Shown here: in pieces, positions 17,952-27,506 of the stretch
Layout of the letters: the number at the start of each line of letters is the position of its first letter
How positions within the stretch are numbered: position 1 is the first letter of the stretch
From: Verrucomicrobiota bacterium
GTDB lineage: Bacteria; Verrucomicrobiota; Verrucomicrobiia; Limisphaerales; JAJOIW01
Length of the DNA stretch: 35,602 bases
Direction of reading: 5' to 3'
NCBI GenBank assembly: GCA_021209225.1
Contig: JAJOIW010000041.1
Location: 1 to 35,602 of the forward strand
The notes under the pieces: model-generated
What the model was told of the DNA's origin: nothing
What the model saw: the letters and a program-made list of their open reading frames with translations, nothing else
Database searches by the model: none
Translations under genes and position numbers: made by a program

Positions 17952-18035
17952 AACCGGGAGATACCTGCTGAAATATGGAAATCCGGCTTTGTCCCAGGTA
18001 CACCCCGGCACGAATTCCCATGCTCCGGAGATTGC

Positions 18036-19022
18036 TCAGAACTTTGACGGGGAAACGCCTTGACGCCAGTCGGATTCAATGGGGCGGATCCATGTCGAGT
18101 TGAGAGGAATGGGCACGTCATTTGTTTTCAGGATCTGGGTCAACATGATGGAGTTGAAGTCGTCAGACCGGAAATAATATTCGATAAAGTCGTCAATATC
18201 CGACGGGGTGCTGTCGCCTTTAACAATCAATCGCAGCTCTGTCGACATCGAGCGGGTCGCTGTCCCCGTGGAGCCATCCCGGTTGGTATAGCTCATGACC
18301 GTGTTGACAAAAAACTTTGGCAAATAATACGAAGTCTCCGAGGATTGCCAGCCTTGAATCTCTTGAGTGGTCTGGATTGTATAGGGAATTTCCCCCAACT
18401 TTCTCAAATTAAAAGCATCTGATTCTTTGAGCGTGGTATCATGAATGACATATATCTCACAGATGAAAGTATCGGTGAACCTCAGGCGCACATACTGGTC
18501 GCTGTATCCATAGCCCGGGCGCCAATAGCCTTTCAGTGGATTTGTGAAGTCCACGGGGCCACGATCGCGGTCCAAATCCCTCATTGAGCGCAGTTCAATG
18601 CGTGTGATGTTCCCATTGTTGGCCGCCGCAACATTCTGCACTGCTTCCTGCTGGGCATTGCCGGGGTTATTTCCTGAGCTGCCAGGTCTGGTGCGGGTAA
18701 GCTTTTCAGCCAGCGTTGCATTCGGGTCAGATGACCATCCTTTAATGGATTCCAATATCTTTTGATCCTCCTCATCCTTGATCACATTCGGATCCGGGCG
18801 AAAAATAATAAAAGCAATAAACCCCACCACCAGCATGGGCAAAACAAACATAGCAGGCTTTCCCGAGGTGGATGTTTTGGGGAGTTTAATTCCCCCACCC
18901 TTGCGGGACTTGCGCTTGCGACGAACCGATTTTTCTTTGATGACTGTCAAGGATTGGCCCCTATGATTTAGCGTGCAATCTAGACTGGAAAGGACTGCTT
19001 GTCGATGCAGATCTCCCCCCAT
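18036..19022 (-). CDS. Membrane-anchored protein of unknown function
   Basis: A 328-residue protein I do not recognise. It has a very basic N-terminal cytoplasmic stretch (VRRKRKSRKGGG), one transmembrane segment near residues 58-75 (AMFVLPMLVVGFIAFIIF), a glutamine- and asparagine-rich spacer, and a C-terminal domain of about 200 residues rich in beta strands (YVRLRFTDTFICEIYVIHD). This suggests a periplasmic or inner-membrane-attached domain. The start is uncertain: ATG 19022 follows the helicase stop by 15 bases, but a TTG at LTVIKEKS preceded by AGGGG is also possible. It is probably co-transcribed with the dinG-like gene. Confidence 0.6.
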   Translation of the reverse strand: MGGDLHRQAVLSSLDCTLNHRGQSLTVIKEKSVRRKRKSRKGGGIKLPKTSTSGKPAMFVLPMLVVGFIAFIIFRPDPNVIKDEEDQKILESIKGWSSDPNATLAEKLTRTRPGSSGNNPGNAQQEAVQNVAAANNGNITRIELRSMRDLDRDRGPVDFTNPLKGYWRPGYGYSDQYVRLRFTDTFICEIYVIHDTTLKESDAFNLRKLGEIPYTIQTTQEIQGWQSSETSYYLPKFFVNTVMSYTNRDGSTGTATRSMSTELRLIVKGDSTPSDIDDFIEYYFRSDDFNSIMLTQILKTNDVPIPLNSTWIRPIESDWRQGVSPSKF

Positions 19023-19037
19023 CAGATTGAACAGGAT

Positions 19038-21173
19038 CTAGACTATTTCTACCGGGACCTCCGGAAGGGAGTCCAGAAACATCTGACCATACTTCTTGGT
19101 CAGTATGCGGTTATCCAACACAACAACTATACCTTTGTCTGTCGATGAACGGATCAATCGCCCAAATCCCTGCCGGAATTTCAAAACCGCTTCAGGAAGT
19201 GAATACTCGAAAAAAGGATTGCCACCACGTGCTTCAATAAATTCAAGTTTTGCTTCAATGAGCGGGTGATCGGGCACAGAAAATGGGAGTCGCGTCAGAA
19301 TGACATTGCTCAAGGCCTCACCGGGGACGTCCACTCCCTGCCAGAAGCTATCAAGTCCAAAAAGCACGGATTTACCGTTGGATTTGAATAATTCCAGCAT
19401 TGTCGAGCGAGGTGTTCCACGCCCTTGAATTAAACAGGGAAAACCAGCTGATTCAATCTCACCCTGGATCCTATCCGCCACCCGATTCAGCAGATGGGAA
19501 CTGGTGAAAAGCACAAATGCTTTCCCCCCGGTCATCGATACAAAATGCGTGATCCACCTCCCCAGTTCAGTGGAATATTCGCGGGATCGCGGGTCCGGCA
19601 TCTGCTGAACTACATAAAGTTTTGCCTGCCGGGCATAATCAAATGGAGAACCCACTTGAGCGCATTCCAGCCGGGCAGCTCCGATGCGGTTGCAGAAATA
19701 CCGCAAACCCCGCCCAATGGATTTGTTGCCGGATGGAAAAACCGAATCAGTCCCAATGGACTTTTCTTCAGTGGTCGACAATGTGGCAGACGTCATCACA
19801 ACGGATGTCCCCGACAGGAATAACCGCGCCTTCAAAAATTCTGCAATGTCCGCGGGTGCCGAATTCAGGCTGAAATTCTTCTGATGCCGGCCCGTCCGCT
19901 CCACCCAATACACAAAATTCGATGGCTCCTGGCGCAGAAAATCCACCAGAAGTTTCTGAATTTCCAGCAGCCTTTTTTTTGCTTCCTGAATCTCCTCCGC
20001 CCAGGACCTCTCATCTGAAGCCTGAACGAGTTCCTGGAGCTCCGCACAGAGGTGATGGATATCCAGACTGAGTGAATCAGCCACAAGTTCCGGTCGCCGG
20101 ATACGGATTTCTTTCCACATTCTGGACTCCATCTCCCCATCGTCTCCGGATGTTGAGGCCGGGGTCGAGTCCCGATCTCCAGCCAGAGCATCACACGCCT
20201 CCTCAACTGCGGAAAAAAAATGGTCCACCGATTCCAGCAGATCAGAAACCTTTCGTGTGATGGATGTTTCGGTTGTAGCCGTGACCAGGCCTTTGAGCGT
20301 CCTGGGGTTCCAAAGCCGATGCAATGTATATCGGACATGCCCACTGGTCAGACTCATTCCCACATGCTTTGATGCCACGGATTCAACAGTGTGGGCCTCA
20401 TCAAAAATCACAAAATCATTCTTGAAAAGTATGCCCTCCGCATTGCGTTCCTCCTGGATCCCACCCAGATGAACAAAAAATAAAGTATGATTGAGCACCA
20501 GCACATCTGAAGAAAGGATCTGTGAACGGACCGCCTGGTAATGGCATTGGCCATTCTCATCCGCAAATCTCGTTCCTGCACCACACTTTCTGGGGGCACA
20601 TATCCCACGCTCCGAACAAACCTGCGCCCATACTTTGGAATCCGGCTCAATTGCCAAATCCGATAAACTCCCATCCTCAGATGATTTGGACCATTCATAT
20701 ATCCGTTGCAGTTCGAGAATCTCTGAGGTGGTGAAAATGCGGTCCGCCATGCGGCGGGCCCGATGCAACCGCAATCGACAAAGGTAATTCTGACGTCCTT
20801 TGAGCAATAAAAACTGGAATGGGATTTCAAGCAATTCCTGCAGGAGCGGAAGGTCCTTGAAGCAGAGTTGTTCCTGAAGATTGATGGTATTGGTCGAGAT
20901 GATGGCCTTGCGACCCGCCTGCTTGGCATAAAGAATGGATGGGACGAGATATGCGAGGCTCTTGCCGACGCCCGTTCCAGCTTCAACCACGAGATTCCTC
21001 CTGGCTACAAGTGCCTCAGCCACTTTCACCGCCATCGATTGTTGCTGGGGGCGGTATTCAAACACCTTGAACCGCGACAATGGGCCGGTCGGAGAAAAGA
21101 AATGACGCACATTCTCAATCAGGTCATCCCCACCCGTTTTCTCTGCTCCATCAAACTCATTCAATCGAATCAT
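19038..21173 (-). CDS. dinG: DinG/Rad3-type ATP-dependent DNA helicase
   Basis: A 711-residue superfamily 2 helicase of the XPD/DinG group. Walker A is EAGTGVGKS (residues about 64-72), the DEAH box FDEAHTVE and the C-terminal motifs FGLDSFWQGVDVPGE and KFRQGFGRLIRS. Four cysteines suited to a 4Fe-4S cluster lie between Walker A and DEAH (NYLC, then CSERGICAPRKCG). Such enzymes unwind DNA, R-loops or structured DNA with 5'-3' polarity. There is no N-terminal exonuclease domain. It is divergent from the oxidoreductase gene and followed by the unknown membrane protein. Confidence 0.88.
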   Translation of the reverse strand: MIRLNEFDGAEKTGGDDLIENVRHFFSPTGPLSRFKVFEYRPQQQSMAVKVAEALVARRNLVVEAGTGVGKSLAYLVPSILYAKQAGRKAIISTNTINLQEQLCFKDLPLLQELLEIPFQFLLLKGRQNYLCRLRLHRARRMADRIFTTSEILELQRIYEWSKSSEDGSLSDLAIEPDSKVWAQVCSERGICAPRKCGAGTRFADENGQCHYQAVRSQILSSDVLVLNHTLFFVHLGGIQEERNAEGILFKNDFVIFDEAHTVESVASKHVGMSLTSGHVRYTLHRLWNPRTLKGLVTATTETSITRKVSDLLESVDHFFSAVEEACDALAGDRDSTPASTSGDDGEMESRMWKEIRIRRPELVADSLSLDIHHLCAELQELVQASDERSWAEEIQEAKKRLLEIQKLLVDFLRQEPSNFVYWVERTGRHQKNFSLNSAPADIAEFLKARLFLSGTSVVMTSATLSTTEEKSIGTDSVFPSGNKSIGRGLRYFCNRIGAARLECAQVGSPFDYARQAKLYVVQQMPDPRSREYSTELGRWITHFVSMTGGKAFVLFTSSHLLNRVADRIQGEIESAGFPCLIQGRGTPRSTMLELFKSNGKSVLFGLDSFWQGVDVPGEALSNVILTRLPFSVPDHPLIEAKLEFIEARGGNPFFEYSLPEAVLKFRQGFGRLIRSSTDKGIVVVLDNRILTKKYGQMFLDSLPEVPVEIV

Positions 21174-21344
21174 CCAGTCTCTGCCAGGTCACCATCTTAT
21201 CGCCTGCAATGCAGCCGACAACTCACAATTTTCTCCCCGATTCCCAGCTTGGTAGTCAGCCCGGAATCTGCCCCAATCAGATTTTATCGGAATTATTACT
21301 GCCAGGAATTGCCGGATCAAAATGAAATAGATAGCTTCCTGGCT

Positions 21345-22352
21345 ATGAAAGCCGCATTTATCCGATCCAAAGGTCCGGTTGACAACCTGGAAGTGGGCGA
21401 ATTTCCAAATCCTGAGCCGGGAAATGACGAGGTTGTCATACGGGTTGTGATTTCCGCCGTCAATCCAATCGATGTCTATATCCGAAGTGGAATGGCTCTC
21501 ATGAACGTTCCCATGCCTTTTATTCCGGGTTGCGATTTTTCCGGAGTGATTGAATCAGTCGGAAACCAGGTCCAGGGATGGTCCGCAGGCGATCGCGTGT
21601 GGGGATCCAATCAGGGATTACTCGGAAGACAAGGAACTCTGGCTGAAAAAGTGGTTTGCCATCCACAATTTATTTATCCGATTCCTGATGGGGTCACTTT
21701 TGAATCCGCCGCAGCAGGCGGTTTGGTGGGAATTACTGCCGCTATCGGACTATTCCAGAAGGCACAATTGATGTCCGGCGAAAGTATATTTGTCTCTGGA
21801 GGGGGCGGGGCTATTGGCTCCACTGTTATCCAGATGGCACGTGCCGTGGGTGCACATGTCGCTGCCACCTCATCTTCCGATGAAAAAGTTCGTGAATGCA
21901 CCGGGCTTGGCGCCCGATTTGTTCAAAAATATACAGATCCTGGTTGGATGGATGCCATCCGCCATGCCGTCCCCGCCGGGTTTGATGTTCTCTGGGAAAC
22001 ATCCCGCTCGCCCAACTTCGATGCACTTGTCTCATTGGCTGCCGACAATGCGAGACTTGTCCTGATGGCCGGACGTGATGCCAGACCCGAATTCCCGGTC
22101 GGGCCATTTTACGTCAAAGGATGTGCCTTGTTCGGATTTGCCATGTTCAAATCCCCCCCTCACCAGCAACGCGAAGCCGCTCATTTAGTCAATGACCTCA
22201 TGGCTCATGGAAAACTGCTGCCAAAAATCGCCGCACATTTCTCCCTTCATGAGGCCGCCAATGCCCACTCACTCCAGGAATCCATGACCCTCAACCCATC
22301 ACCAAACTCACCCACAGGAAAAATCCTCGTTCACATCAGCGACACATTATAA
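21345..22352 (+). CDS. Quinone oxidoreductase-like MDR family protein
   Basis: A 335-residue medium-chain reductase of the zeta-crystallin/QOR type. The N-terminal GroES-like domain has NPIDVYIRSGM and PFIPGCDFSGVIESVG; the NADPH-binding motif is VSGGGGAIGSTVIQMA. Catalytic zinc ligands are lacking, as in QORs, which reduce quinones or enals with NADPH. The ORF track begins at 20868, inside the dinG-like gene. MKAAF at 21345 is the standard family start, though no clear Shine-Dalgarno precedes it. The substrate is unknown. Confidence 0.85.
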   Translation: MKAAFIRSKGPVDNLEVGEFPNPEPGNDEVVIRVVISAVNPIDVYIRSGMALMNVPMPFIPGCDFSGVIESVGNQVQGWSAGDRVWGSNQGLLGRQGTLAEKVVCHPQFIYPIPDGVTFESAAAGGLVGITAAIGLFQKAQLMSGESIFVSGGGGAIGSTVIQMARAVGAHVAATSSSDEKVRECTGLGARFVQKYTDPGWMDAIRHAVPAGFDVLWETSRSPNFDALVSLAADNARLVLMAGRDARPEFPVGPFYVKGCALFGFAMFKSPPHQQREAAHLVNDLMAHGKLLPKIAAHFSLHEAANAHSLQESMTLNPSPNSPTGKILVHISDTL

Positions 22353-22389
22353 ATACTTCCTACTCACCCATGCCTGTGAAAAAAATGAA

Positions 22390-22409
22390 CCACCCCATCC
22401 CTGAGGTGG
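22390..22409 (-). terminator. Possible weak terminator downstream of the PDZ gene
   Basis: On the minus strand CCACC and GGTGG form a 5-bp stem with a ten-base loop, followed by a T-rich run broken by one CA. It lies about 120 bases past the PDZ gene stop. The short stem and broken tract make this a weak call. The rest of 22353-22529 shows nothing. Confidence 0.3.
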
Positions 22410-22529
22410 CGAAAAGATTGATTTAAAATTCTCAACATTTATCGAGAACCGCGCTGCACAGACCCATCACGATATAAATAATAACTGTGCCATGGACATT
22501 CCAATATCACACCCGCAACATCAGTTTCT

Positions 22530-23564
22530 TTATCGTTGTGCTTCATCGAATAACCTTCCAACTATGGGCAGGTCTGAAAGTAATGGAACTTTAGATGGCT
22601 CAGTGGGCCGCCCGAACTTATCCACATACCTCTTGACCGCCTCGCGGTGAATCTCCGGTATTTCCTTCAAATAGGACTCATCAGTCCCCACTGGCCCCTG
22701 GAAAATGATTTCGCCAGATCTCTCTTTCACCGTCAGTTCAACTTCCCCATCTTTACCGGATATAGTGACCATCCTCTGGCCATCGTTAAACATTCTCGTC
22801 TTCTGCATGCCCGATGGCGAGGGCATCGTCTGATTAATTTGCTTATTAAGAATTTTCCCCAACGCATCCATGGGAACAGTGGGATCAACCTCCAATCGAA
22901 TGGGATTGCCTGATGATTTATCCAAAAGCAAGGATTGAACTTCTGATGGATCCTCCCTCCATACCGGCGCCTGAAACTCTGAATCCACAACAAAACTCTT
23001 CTCCTCCAATTGAACAACGACAACCTCGGGCCTCGCCTGCCGGATATAGTGCACCTTCACGCTGGCCCCAGCATCAAATGTCGATAACAAAGAAATAAGA
23101 TGTTCTTTATTGATCAGAATCTGATCATCTATATGTGTCAATATATCAAATTGCTGAATGCCAGCTTTTGATGCCGGAGAGTTCTCCAGCACCCTCTCAA
23201 CAAGAACTCCGGAATTTTTGCGGATTTTCAATTGGGAACGAAGCGCTGGACTCAAATCACTCAACAAAACTCCAAGGTAAATCCTTGTCTCCTCCATCTT
23301 ACTGGCCGCACCTGCTGAATTGTATACTTCATCTACATAATACACCACATTTCCGGCCACATGGATTCCAGCCCCCTCCAATCCCTCACTTATATTTATC
23401 TTCCCTGGCTGAAGACTATGCACATCCGGCCTTGTTATCCCGTCAGACTGCCCAAGGACCCATGAACCACTCAGAATCGGGTTCAGCACCATGAGACTCA
23501 CGAACCCGCGGGCCAGTATCGTCCCAACTGCAGATTTCCATACTTTCCAATTATTTGTATTCAT
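22530..23564 (-). CDS. PDZ domain exported protein with secretin-like C-terminal motif
   Basis: A 344-residue protein. A long hydrophobic N-terminus (residues about 12-38) looks like a signal peptide or anchor. A PDZ domain follows at about 90-200 (YLGVLLSDLS, then VLENSPASKAGIQQFDILTHIDD). There are no protease residues. The C-terminal 20 residues read VPLLSDLPIVGRLFDEAQR, very like the PLLGDIPVLGxLF signature of type II and type IV pilus secretins, although no secretin domain is present. It is the third gene of a sigma/anti-sigma run, so it may belong to an envelope-stress circuit. Function is inferred only from domains and neighbours. Confidence 0.7.
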   Translation of the reverse strand: MNTNNWKVWKSAVGTILARGFVSLMVLNPILSGSWVLGQSDGITRPDVHSLQPGKINISEGLEGAGIHVAGNVVYYVDEVYNSAGAASKMEETRIYLGVLLSDLSPALRSQLKIRKNSGVLVERVLENSPASKAGIQQFDILTHIDDQILINKEHLISLLSTFDAGASVKVHYIRQARPEVVVVQLEEKSFVVDSEFQAPVWREDPSEVQSLLLDKSSGNPIRLEVDPTVPMDALGKILNKQINQTMPSPSGMQKTRMFNDGQRMVTISGKDGEVELTVKERSGEIIFQGPVGTDESYLKEIPEIHREAVKRYVDKFGRPTEPSKVPLLSDLPIVGRLFDEAQR

Positions 23565-23608
23565 ATCATCAATATACAGATTTCAATTAAATTTTTCAGT
23601 TCACTATA

Positions 23609-24172
23609 TCAATAAACCCGGGCAGATCTGAATCTCAGGGCCTGAAGAGGAATGGAAACTTCGATGGGTGTCTCCCCGATTTCATTGGGAATCCAATAAC
23701 GCGCATATCCAATCTGACGCGTCAATTCCACCGGATGGTCAGAAAAGTCTCCACTTGTTAAATACTGCCGGTCTTCAAAAACCACCCCTTCAACCAGGGA
23801 GTAAAGTGAAGCGGAGTCAGGATCACCCACGACATCATATTCCTCATGGATTGAAGCTGTTTCGGAGCCAGTCTCACTCGCGGCAATTTCCGATGTTATT
23901 GTCGATTCCAATTCCCCACTGCCCTCAAACATCACAGCCATCAGCCACACAATTCCTATGAGCAATGAAGTTCCAATCGTGGCGCGTTTCCATTGAGTCA
24001 ATCCCATCCAGAAATTCTGTATATCTACAAGAAAAGGATTGGTTTCACGCCGGGTTGAGTGCCCAAAATGCCTTGGGATATTTTTCAGACGTTGTTGGGA
24101 TTCCTCAGACAAGGCACACGGAATCATGTGGCTCAATCGCGACTCGATATCATTTAGTGGTTCAGGTTCCAT
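23609..24172 (-). CDS. Probable anti-sigma protein, single-pass membrane
   Basis: A 187-residue protein with a cytoplasmic N-terminus of about 60 residues, one transmembrane segment near 65-82 (ATIGTSLLIGIVWLMAVMF), an acidic serine- and threonine-rich spacer and a C-terminal domain ending in RFRSARVY. Size, topology and its place 12 bases after an ECF sigma gene match anti-sigma factors. No HxxxCxxC zinc anti-sigma motif is visible, so it is not of the ZAS class. The role is inference from position. Confidence 0.55.
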   Translation of the reverse strand: MEPEPLNDIESRLSHMIPCALSEESQQRLKNIPRHFGHSTRRETNPFLVDIQNFWMGLTQWKRATIGTSLLIGIVWLMAVMFEGSGELESTITSEIAASETGSETASIHEEYDVVGDPDSASLYSLVEGVVFEDRQYLTSGDFSDHPVELTRQIGYARYWIPNEIGETPIEVSIPLQALRFRSARVY

Positions 24173-24184
24173 GGTGATGAAAAA

Positions 24185-24730
24185 TTATTTATTCCGGATG
24201 TCGGGGATGGCTGCTTCATCCAGCTGGATTCTGATTTTTTCCAGTCCATATCGGTACAGCGAGGTGACGGAATTCTGACTGTATCCCAGAACTTCAGCAA
24301 TTTGCTGGAATGTCAGATGTCCCCATATTTTGAGAACGATGACTTCCCGATACCTGGTGTCTATACTGTCCAAAGCTTTGACTAAATGCTCCATGGATTC
24401 TCTTCGAGCCGGATCCGCATCAAACCATTCACTTGAAATGGAATGGACATCCTCAATACTCACCCCTTCACGACGCTGCCTTCGACAAAACGATCGGTAT
24501 CGATCAATGGCACCACGTCGAATCCGAATTATCGCCGCTTTGACCCGATCCTCATCCTGAAGCTGTCCTTTTACCCAGAATTTCCAGACATGAACCAAGG
24601 CATCCTGAAGAACGTCCTCCGCTTCTGATTCCAGCCGGCACTGATGCCTCGCATAAAGCAGAAGGGAGGCACTGTGGTCTTCCAGCCACTTCTCCCAGTC
24701 GTGCAACCCTGATGCCCGGTCGGTTTTCAT
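24185..24730 (-). CDS. ECF-type RNA polymerase sigma factor
   Basis: A 181-residue sigma-70 family protein with region 2 (LLLYARHQCRLESEAEDVLQDALVHVWKF) and region 4 (LDSIDTRYREVIVLKIWGHLTFQQIAEVLGYSQNSVTSLYRYGLEKIR) and nothing between, the ECF layout. It should direct polymerase to a small regulon when released by its anti-sigma partner, probably the next gene. ATG 24730 is chosen over TTG 24757; neither has a clear ribosome binding site. It lies about 100 bases downstream of metG on the same strand. Confidence 0.88.
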   Translation of the reverse strand: MKTDRASGLHDWEKWLEDHSASLLLYARHQCRLESEAEDVLQDALVHVWKFWVKGQLQDEDRVKAAIIRIRRGAIDRYRSFCRRQRREGVSIEDVHSISSEWFDADPARRESMEHLVKALDSIDTRYREVIVLKIWGHLTFQQIAEVLGYSQNSVTSLYRYGLEKIRIQLDEAAIPDIRNK

Positions 24731-24829
24731 CTCAGAAGGATGTCCACTCACACCCAATCTGCGTCACACACTCCCTCGTTTGAGAAAATTTCTGAAAAAT
24801 TCTCCAACCAGAGGATTCAGAAAGCACAC

Positions 24830-26397
24830 TTATGGAGTCAATCGGGATTCTTTCCTCGGAAACAATGGGATCGGATCGCCCACTTGATGCCCTCCCTGTA
24901 ATTGCCCCCATTTCAAAGCTCCAAACTGGGGATAGGGTTCCACCATAGCCAGCTGCTGGCGGATTTTTTCCGACGTGTTGGGCAGAACTGGTGCAATCAG
25001 AGCGCCTATCACCCGAACGGATTCCACCGTATTATAAAGAATCTCCTCCAACCGGACCGCCTGGCCAGCATCCTTGGCCAACTTGAATGGCGCTGTCTGG
25101 TCGATATACTGGTTCACCCGTGTCACAAACCCCCAGATTGTCTGCAGCGCCGCCTGAAATTTTCAGGCTTTGATAGTTTTCCGCGTGCGACTGAGATTGC
25201 GTGCTCCGCATCTGCTTTCAAATCATCATGCACCGCTGAAAGCACTCCACCCCGATATCTCCTGATCATGGACAAAGAACGGTTCACCAGGTTGCCCAAT
25301 CCATTGGCCAACTCACCGGAATACCTCGCCTCAAATCCATTGTCCGTCCAATTGCCATCCGGACCAAGATCGAGTTCACGTATGCAATAAAAGCGAAATG
25401 CGTCCAGACCCCATTCTTCAATGACCTTCACCGGGTCGACAATATTGCCTGTTGTCTTGCTGATTTTCTGCCCCTCCTTCTGCCACCATCCATGAACTGT
25501 GATTTGCCGGGGCATCGGCAATCCCATAGCTTTTAACATGATCGGCCAGTAAACCGCATGAAACTTGATGATGTCCTTGCCAACCACATGGTGATCCGCA
25601 GGCCATAACTCCACTCCAGGCTTCCCGGAACAATCCAACCCCAACGCGCCACAAACAACAGGATCCCCCAGAACCGCAGGAATCGTCACATAGTTCGAAA
25701 GCGCATCAAACCAGACATAAGTCACGTAATCCCCATCAAATGGCAGGGGAATCCCCCAGTTCAATCGGCTCAGAGGCCGTGTGATACACAGATCCTCCAG
25801 TTCCTGGCTCCTCAGAAATCCCAATACCTCATTCCGCCGGTATTCAGGGTAGATAAAGTCCGGGTGCGCCTCAATATGCTCAATAAGCCATTCCTGATGC
25901 CTCCCCAGCCGGAAATAATGGTTGGTTTCAGTCAACTCGACCACTGGCGCAAATATCTCATCAAACTCTCCTGATTCGTTCCTGTCCCTGTCCGTTAAAA
26001 ATGTTTCCTGCCGGGTGGAGTAATATCCCCGATACTCCGAGGTATAAAAATGCCCCTCAGCCTGGAGTTTGTTCAGAATGGCCTGCACCACCTGTTTGTG
26101 ACGGGACTCCGAGGTCCGTACAAAATCGTCGTGACTTAACTCCAGCCTCTCCGTGAATGCCCGCCAATCCACCGCCAGCCTGTCACAATATTCCTGCGGA
26201 TCCAGCCCATGATCCTCCGCTGCCTGCTGCACCTTTTGCCCATGCTCGTCCAGTCCCGTGAGAAAAAATGCTTCCAATCCCTCCATTTTCCGACTCCGGA
26301 CCAACACATCCGTCCAGATCTTTTCATAGGCATGTCCTAAATGCGGTTGCCCATTCACATAATCTATCGCCGTTGTCGCGTAAAATTTTTTGCCCAT
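24830..26397 (-). CDS. metG: Methionyl-tRNA synthetase, frameshifted
   Basis: MetRS charges tRNA-Met. The class I signature is GQPHLGHAYE and the KMSKS loop reads KISKT. The zinc-knuckle region has ETFLTDRDRN and no CxxC pairs, so it is of the zinc-free type. The first frame stops at 25123 after RGKLSKPENFRRR; one base added in the AAATTTT run near 25157-25163 gives ENFQAALQTIWGFVTRVNQYIDQTAPFKLAK, the usual anticodon-binding domain. Rejoined length is 522 residues. The start is ATG 26397 rather than GTG 26403. The enzyme is essential, so the break is very likely a sequence error. Confidence 0.92.
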
Positions 26398-26544
26398 CCG
26401 CACCCCATTCTAGCCAGTTATCCCACCACTGAAAATAAAATACCTCAGTAATTTCTCTTCATTTCCACCCACTTTCGCCGCTTCCTCATTGGATATTTCT
26501 TACCAAAATGTTTGATTGAGAAAACAATCCAGAAGAATATGCCA

Positions 26545-26573
26545 TTGACAAAGCTTTCTCAGCAGAGCACTAT
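26545..26573 (+). promoter_or_regulatory. Weak candidate promoter for fecR-like gene
   Basis: A perfect TTGACA at 26545 is followed by 17 bases and CACTAT, a poor -10 box (three of six). Transcription would begin about 25 bases before the ATG. An AGGAG ribosome binding site at 26595-26599 is five bases from that ATG and fixes the start. Confidence 0.3.
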
Positions 26574-26604
26574 CTCAGACAAAGTGATTCAATCAGGAGT
26601 AAAC

Positions 26605-27443
26605 ATGAAATTGGTTCGATCAGCACCACTAGCAGTTGTCGCAATGTGCGTAGGTCTCTCATTGACCGTCAGCACATTCGACGCCCAAGCCCAATATAAA
26701 CAGAATATGGCCTTCGTTCGCGCTATCGAAGGCTCAGCCACCTATAACGACGGTGCCAAATCTGGAAGTGTAACCCGCGGACTGTTCCTCCATCAGGATG
26801 CCCGGATCACCACCAGTGCAGGTTCATATGTCGATCTATTCCTCGGTGAAAACGGTCCATTTGTCAGAGTCACGGAAAGCTCCAATCTGACTCTCGATCG
26901 CCTCGCTTTCCGTGAAACAGGTGAGGAAATCGTAGTCGAAACCAGCCTCAACCTGCGCAAAGGTCGTATTCTTGGTCAAGTCAAGAGAACTTCCCCAGCT
27001 AGTCGTTATGAGGTCGTGACACCTACCATGGTCGCAGGAATACGTGGCACCGACTACGACATTTCCGCCGATGGAACCACAAAAATTTATGATGGCACCG
27101 CTGTTGTTGCCTATTCCCTCGATGGCCAAGTCCCAACTTTCCTGGTCAACGCAGGATTTAAATTCGACCCAGCCACCCAGCAGGTAGTTCCCATGACACG
27201 AATTTGGACGGCTTCTTCCCGGAGTTCCCCGACCTGACGTTAGAGGAATGGCAACTCATCACCAATAACGGAAACGCACGTTTCCGCCCAGAAGGTACTC
27301 CTGGACCAACTACCCCAACCTCCGTGCTCAATCAAGCAAGGTTGATCGATACGGATCCGGGGACAAGTTTCATCTCCCCCATTCAGGATGTGAAATCAAC
27401 TACAGAAACCACAGAACACGGCGATCCAGTTGGAGACCGTTGA
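26605..27443 (+). CDS. FecR domain exported protein, probably frameshifted
   Basis: A signal peptide (MKLVRSAPLAVVAMCVGLSL, cleavage after AQA) is followed by a FecR domain: VRAIEGSATY, LHQDARITTSAGSYVDLFL and TPTMVAGIRGTDYDIS. The start at 26605 is set by AGGAG five bases upstream. The open frame stops at 27237, but one T added to the run at 27203-27205 joins it to a second frame (LDGFFPEFPDLTLEEWQ) that ends at 27443, just before a terminator. The joined protein is 279 residues. Secreted FecR proteins of this kind are often encoded beside CHASE2 cyclases, as here, and may sense or scaffold the periplasmic domain. The frame join is inferred; the FecR call is firm. Confidence 0.8.
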
Positions 27444-27479
27444 TTCCCAGTTCCTCCCTGATTTTGAAATGATCTGACT

Positions 27480-27506
27480 CCGGAATTTTATTCCGGAGTT
27501 TTTTTT
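27480..27506 (+). terminator. Strong hairpin with U-tract between fecR and cyclase
   Basis: CTCCGGAAT and ATTCCGGAG form a perfect 9-bp stem around a TTT loop, followed by eight T. It follows the fecR stop by about 35 bases. The 3' arm ends in GGAG, and the cyclase GTG start comes directly after the T tract, eight bases from that GGAG. The element could both attenuate read-through and hide the cyclase ribosome binding site. Confidence 0.88.

Noticed and set aside
20408-20986. Minus-strand 192-residue ORF within the dinG-like gene
   Set aside because: It is an alternative frame of the helicase on the same strand, with arginine- and serine-rich shadow composition.
20868-21344. N-terminal extension of the quinone oxidoreductase ORF
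   Set aside because: It runs through the start of the divergent helicase gene; the MDR fold begins at MKAAF (21345).
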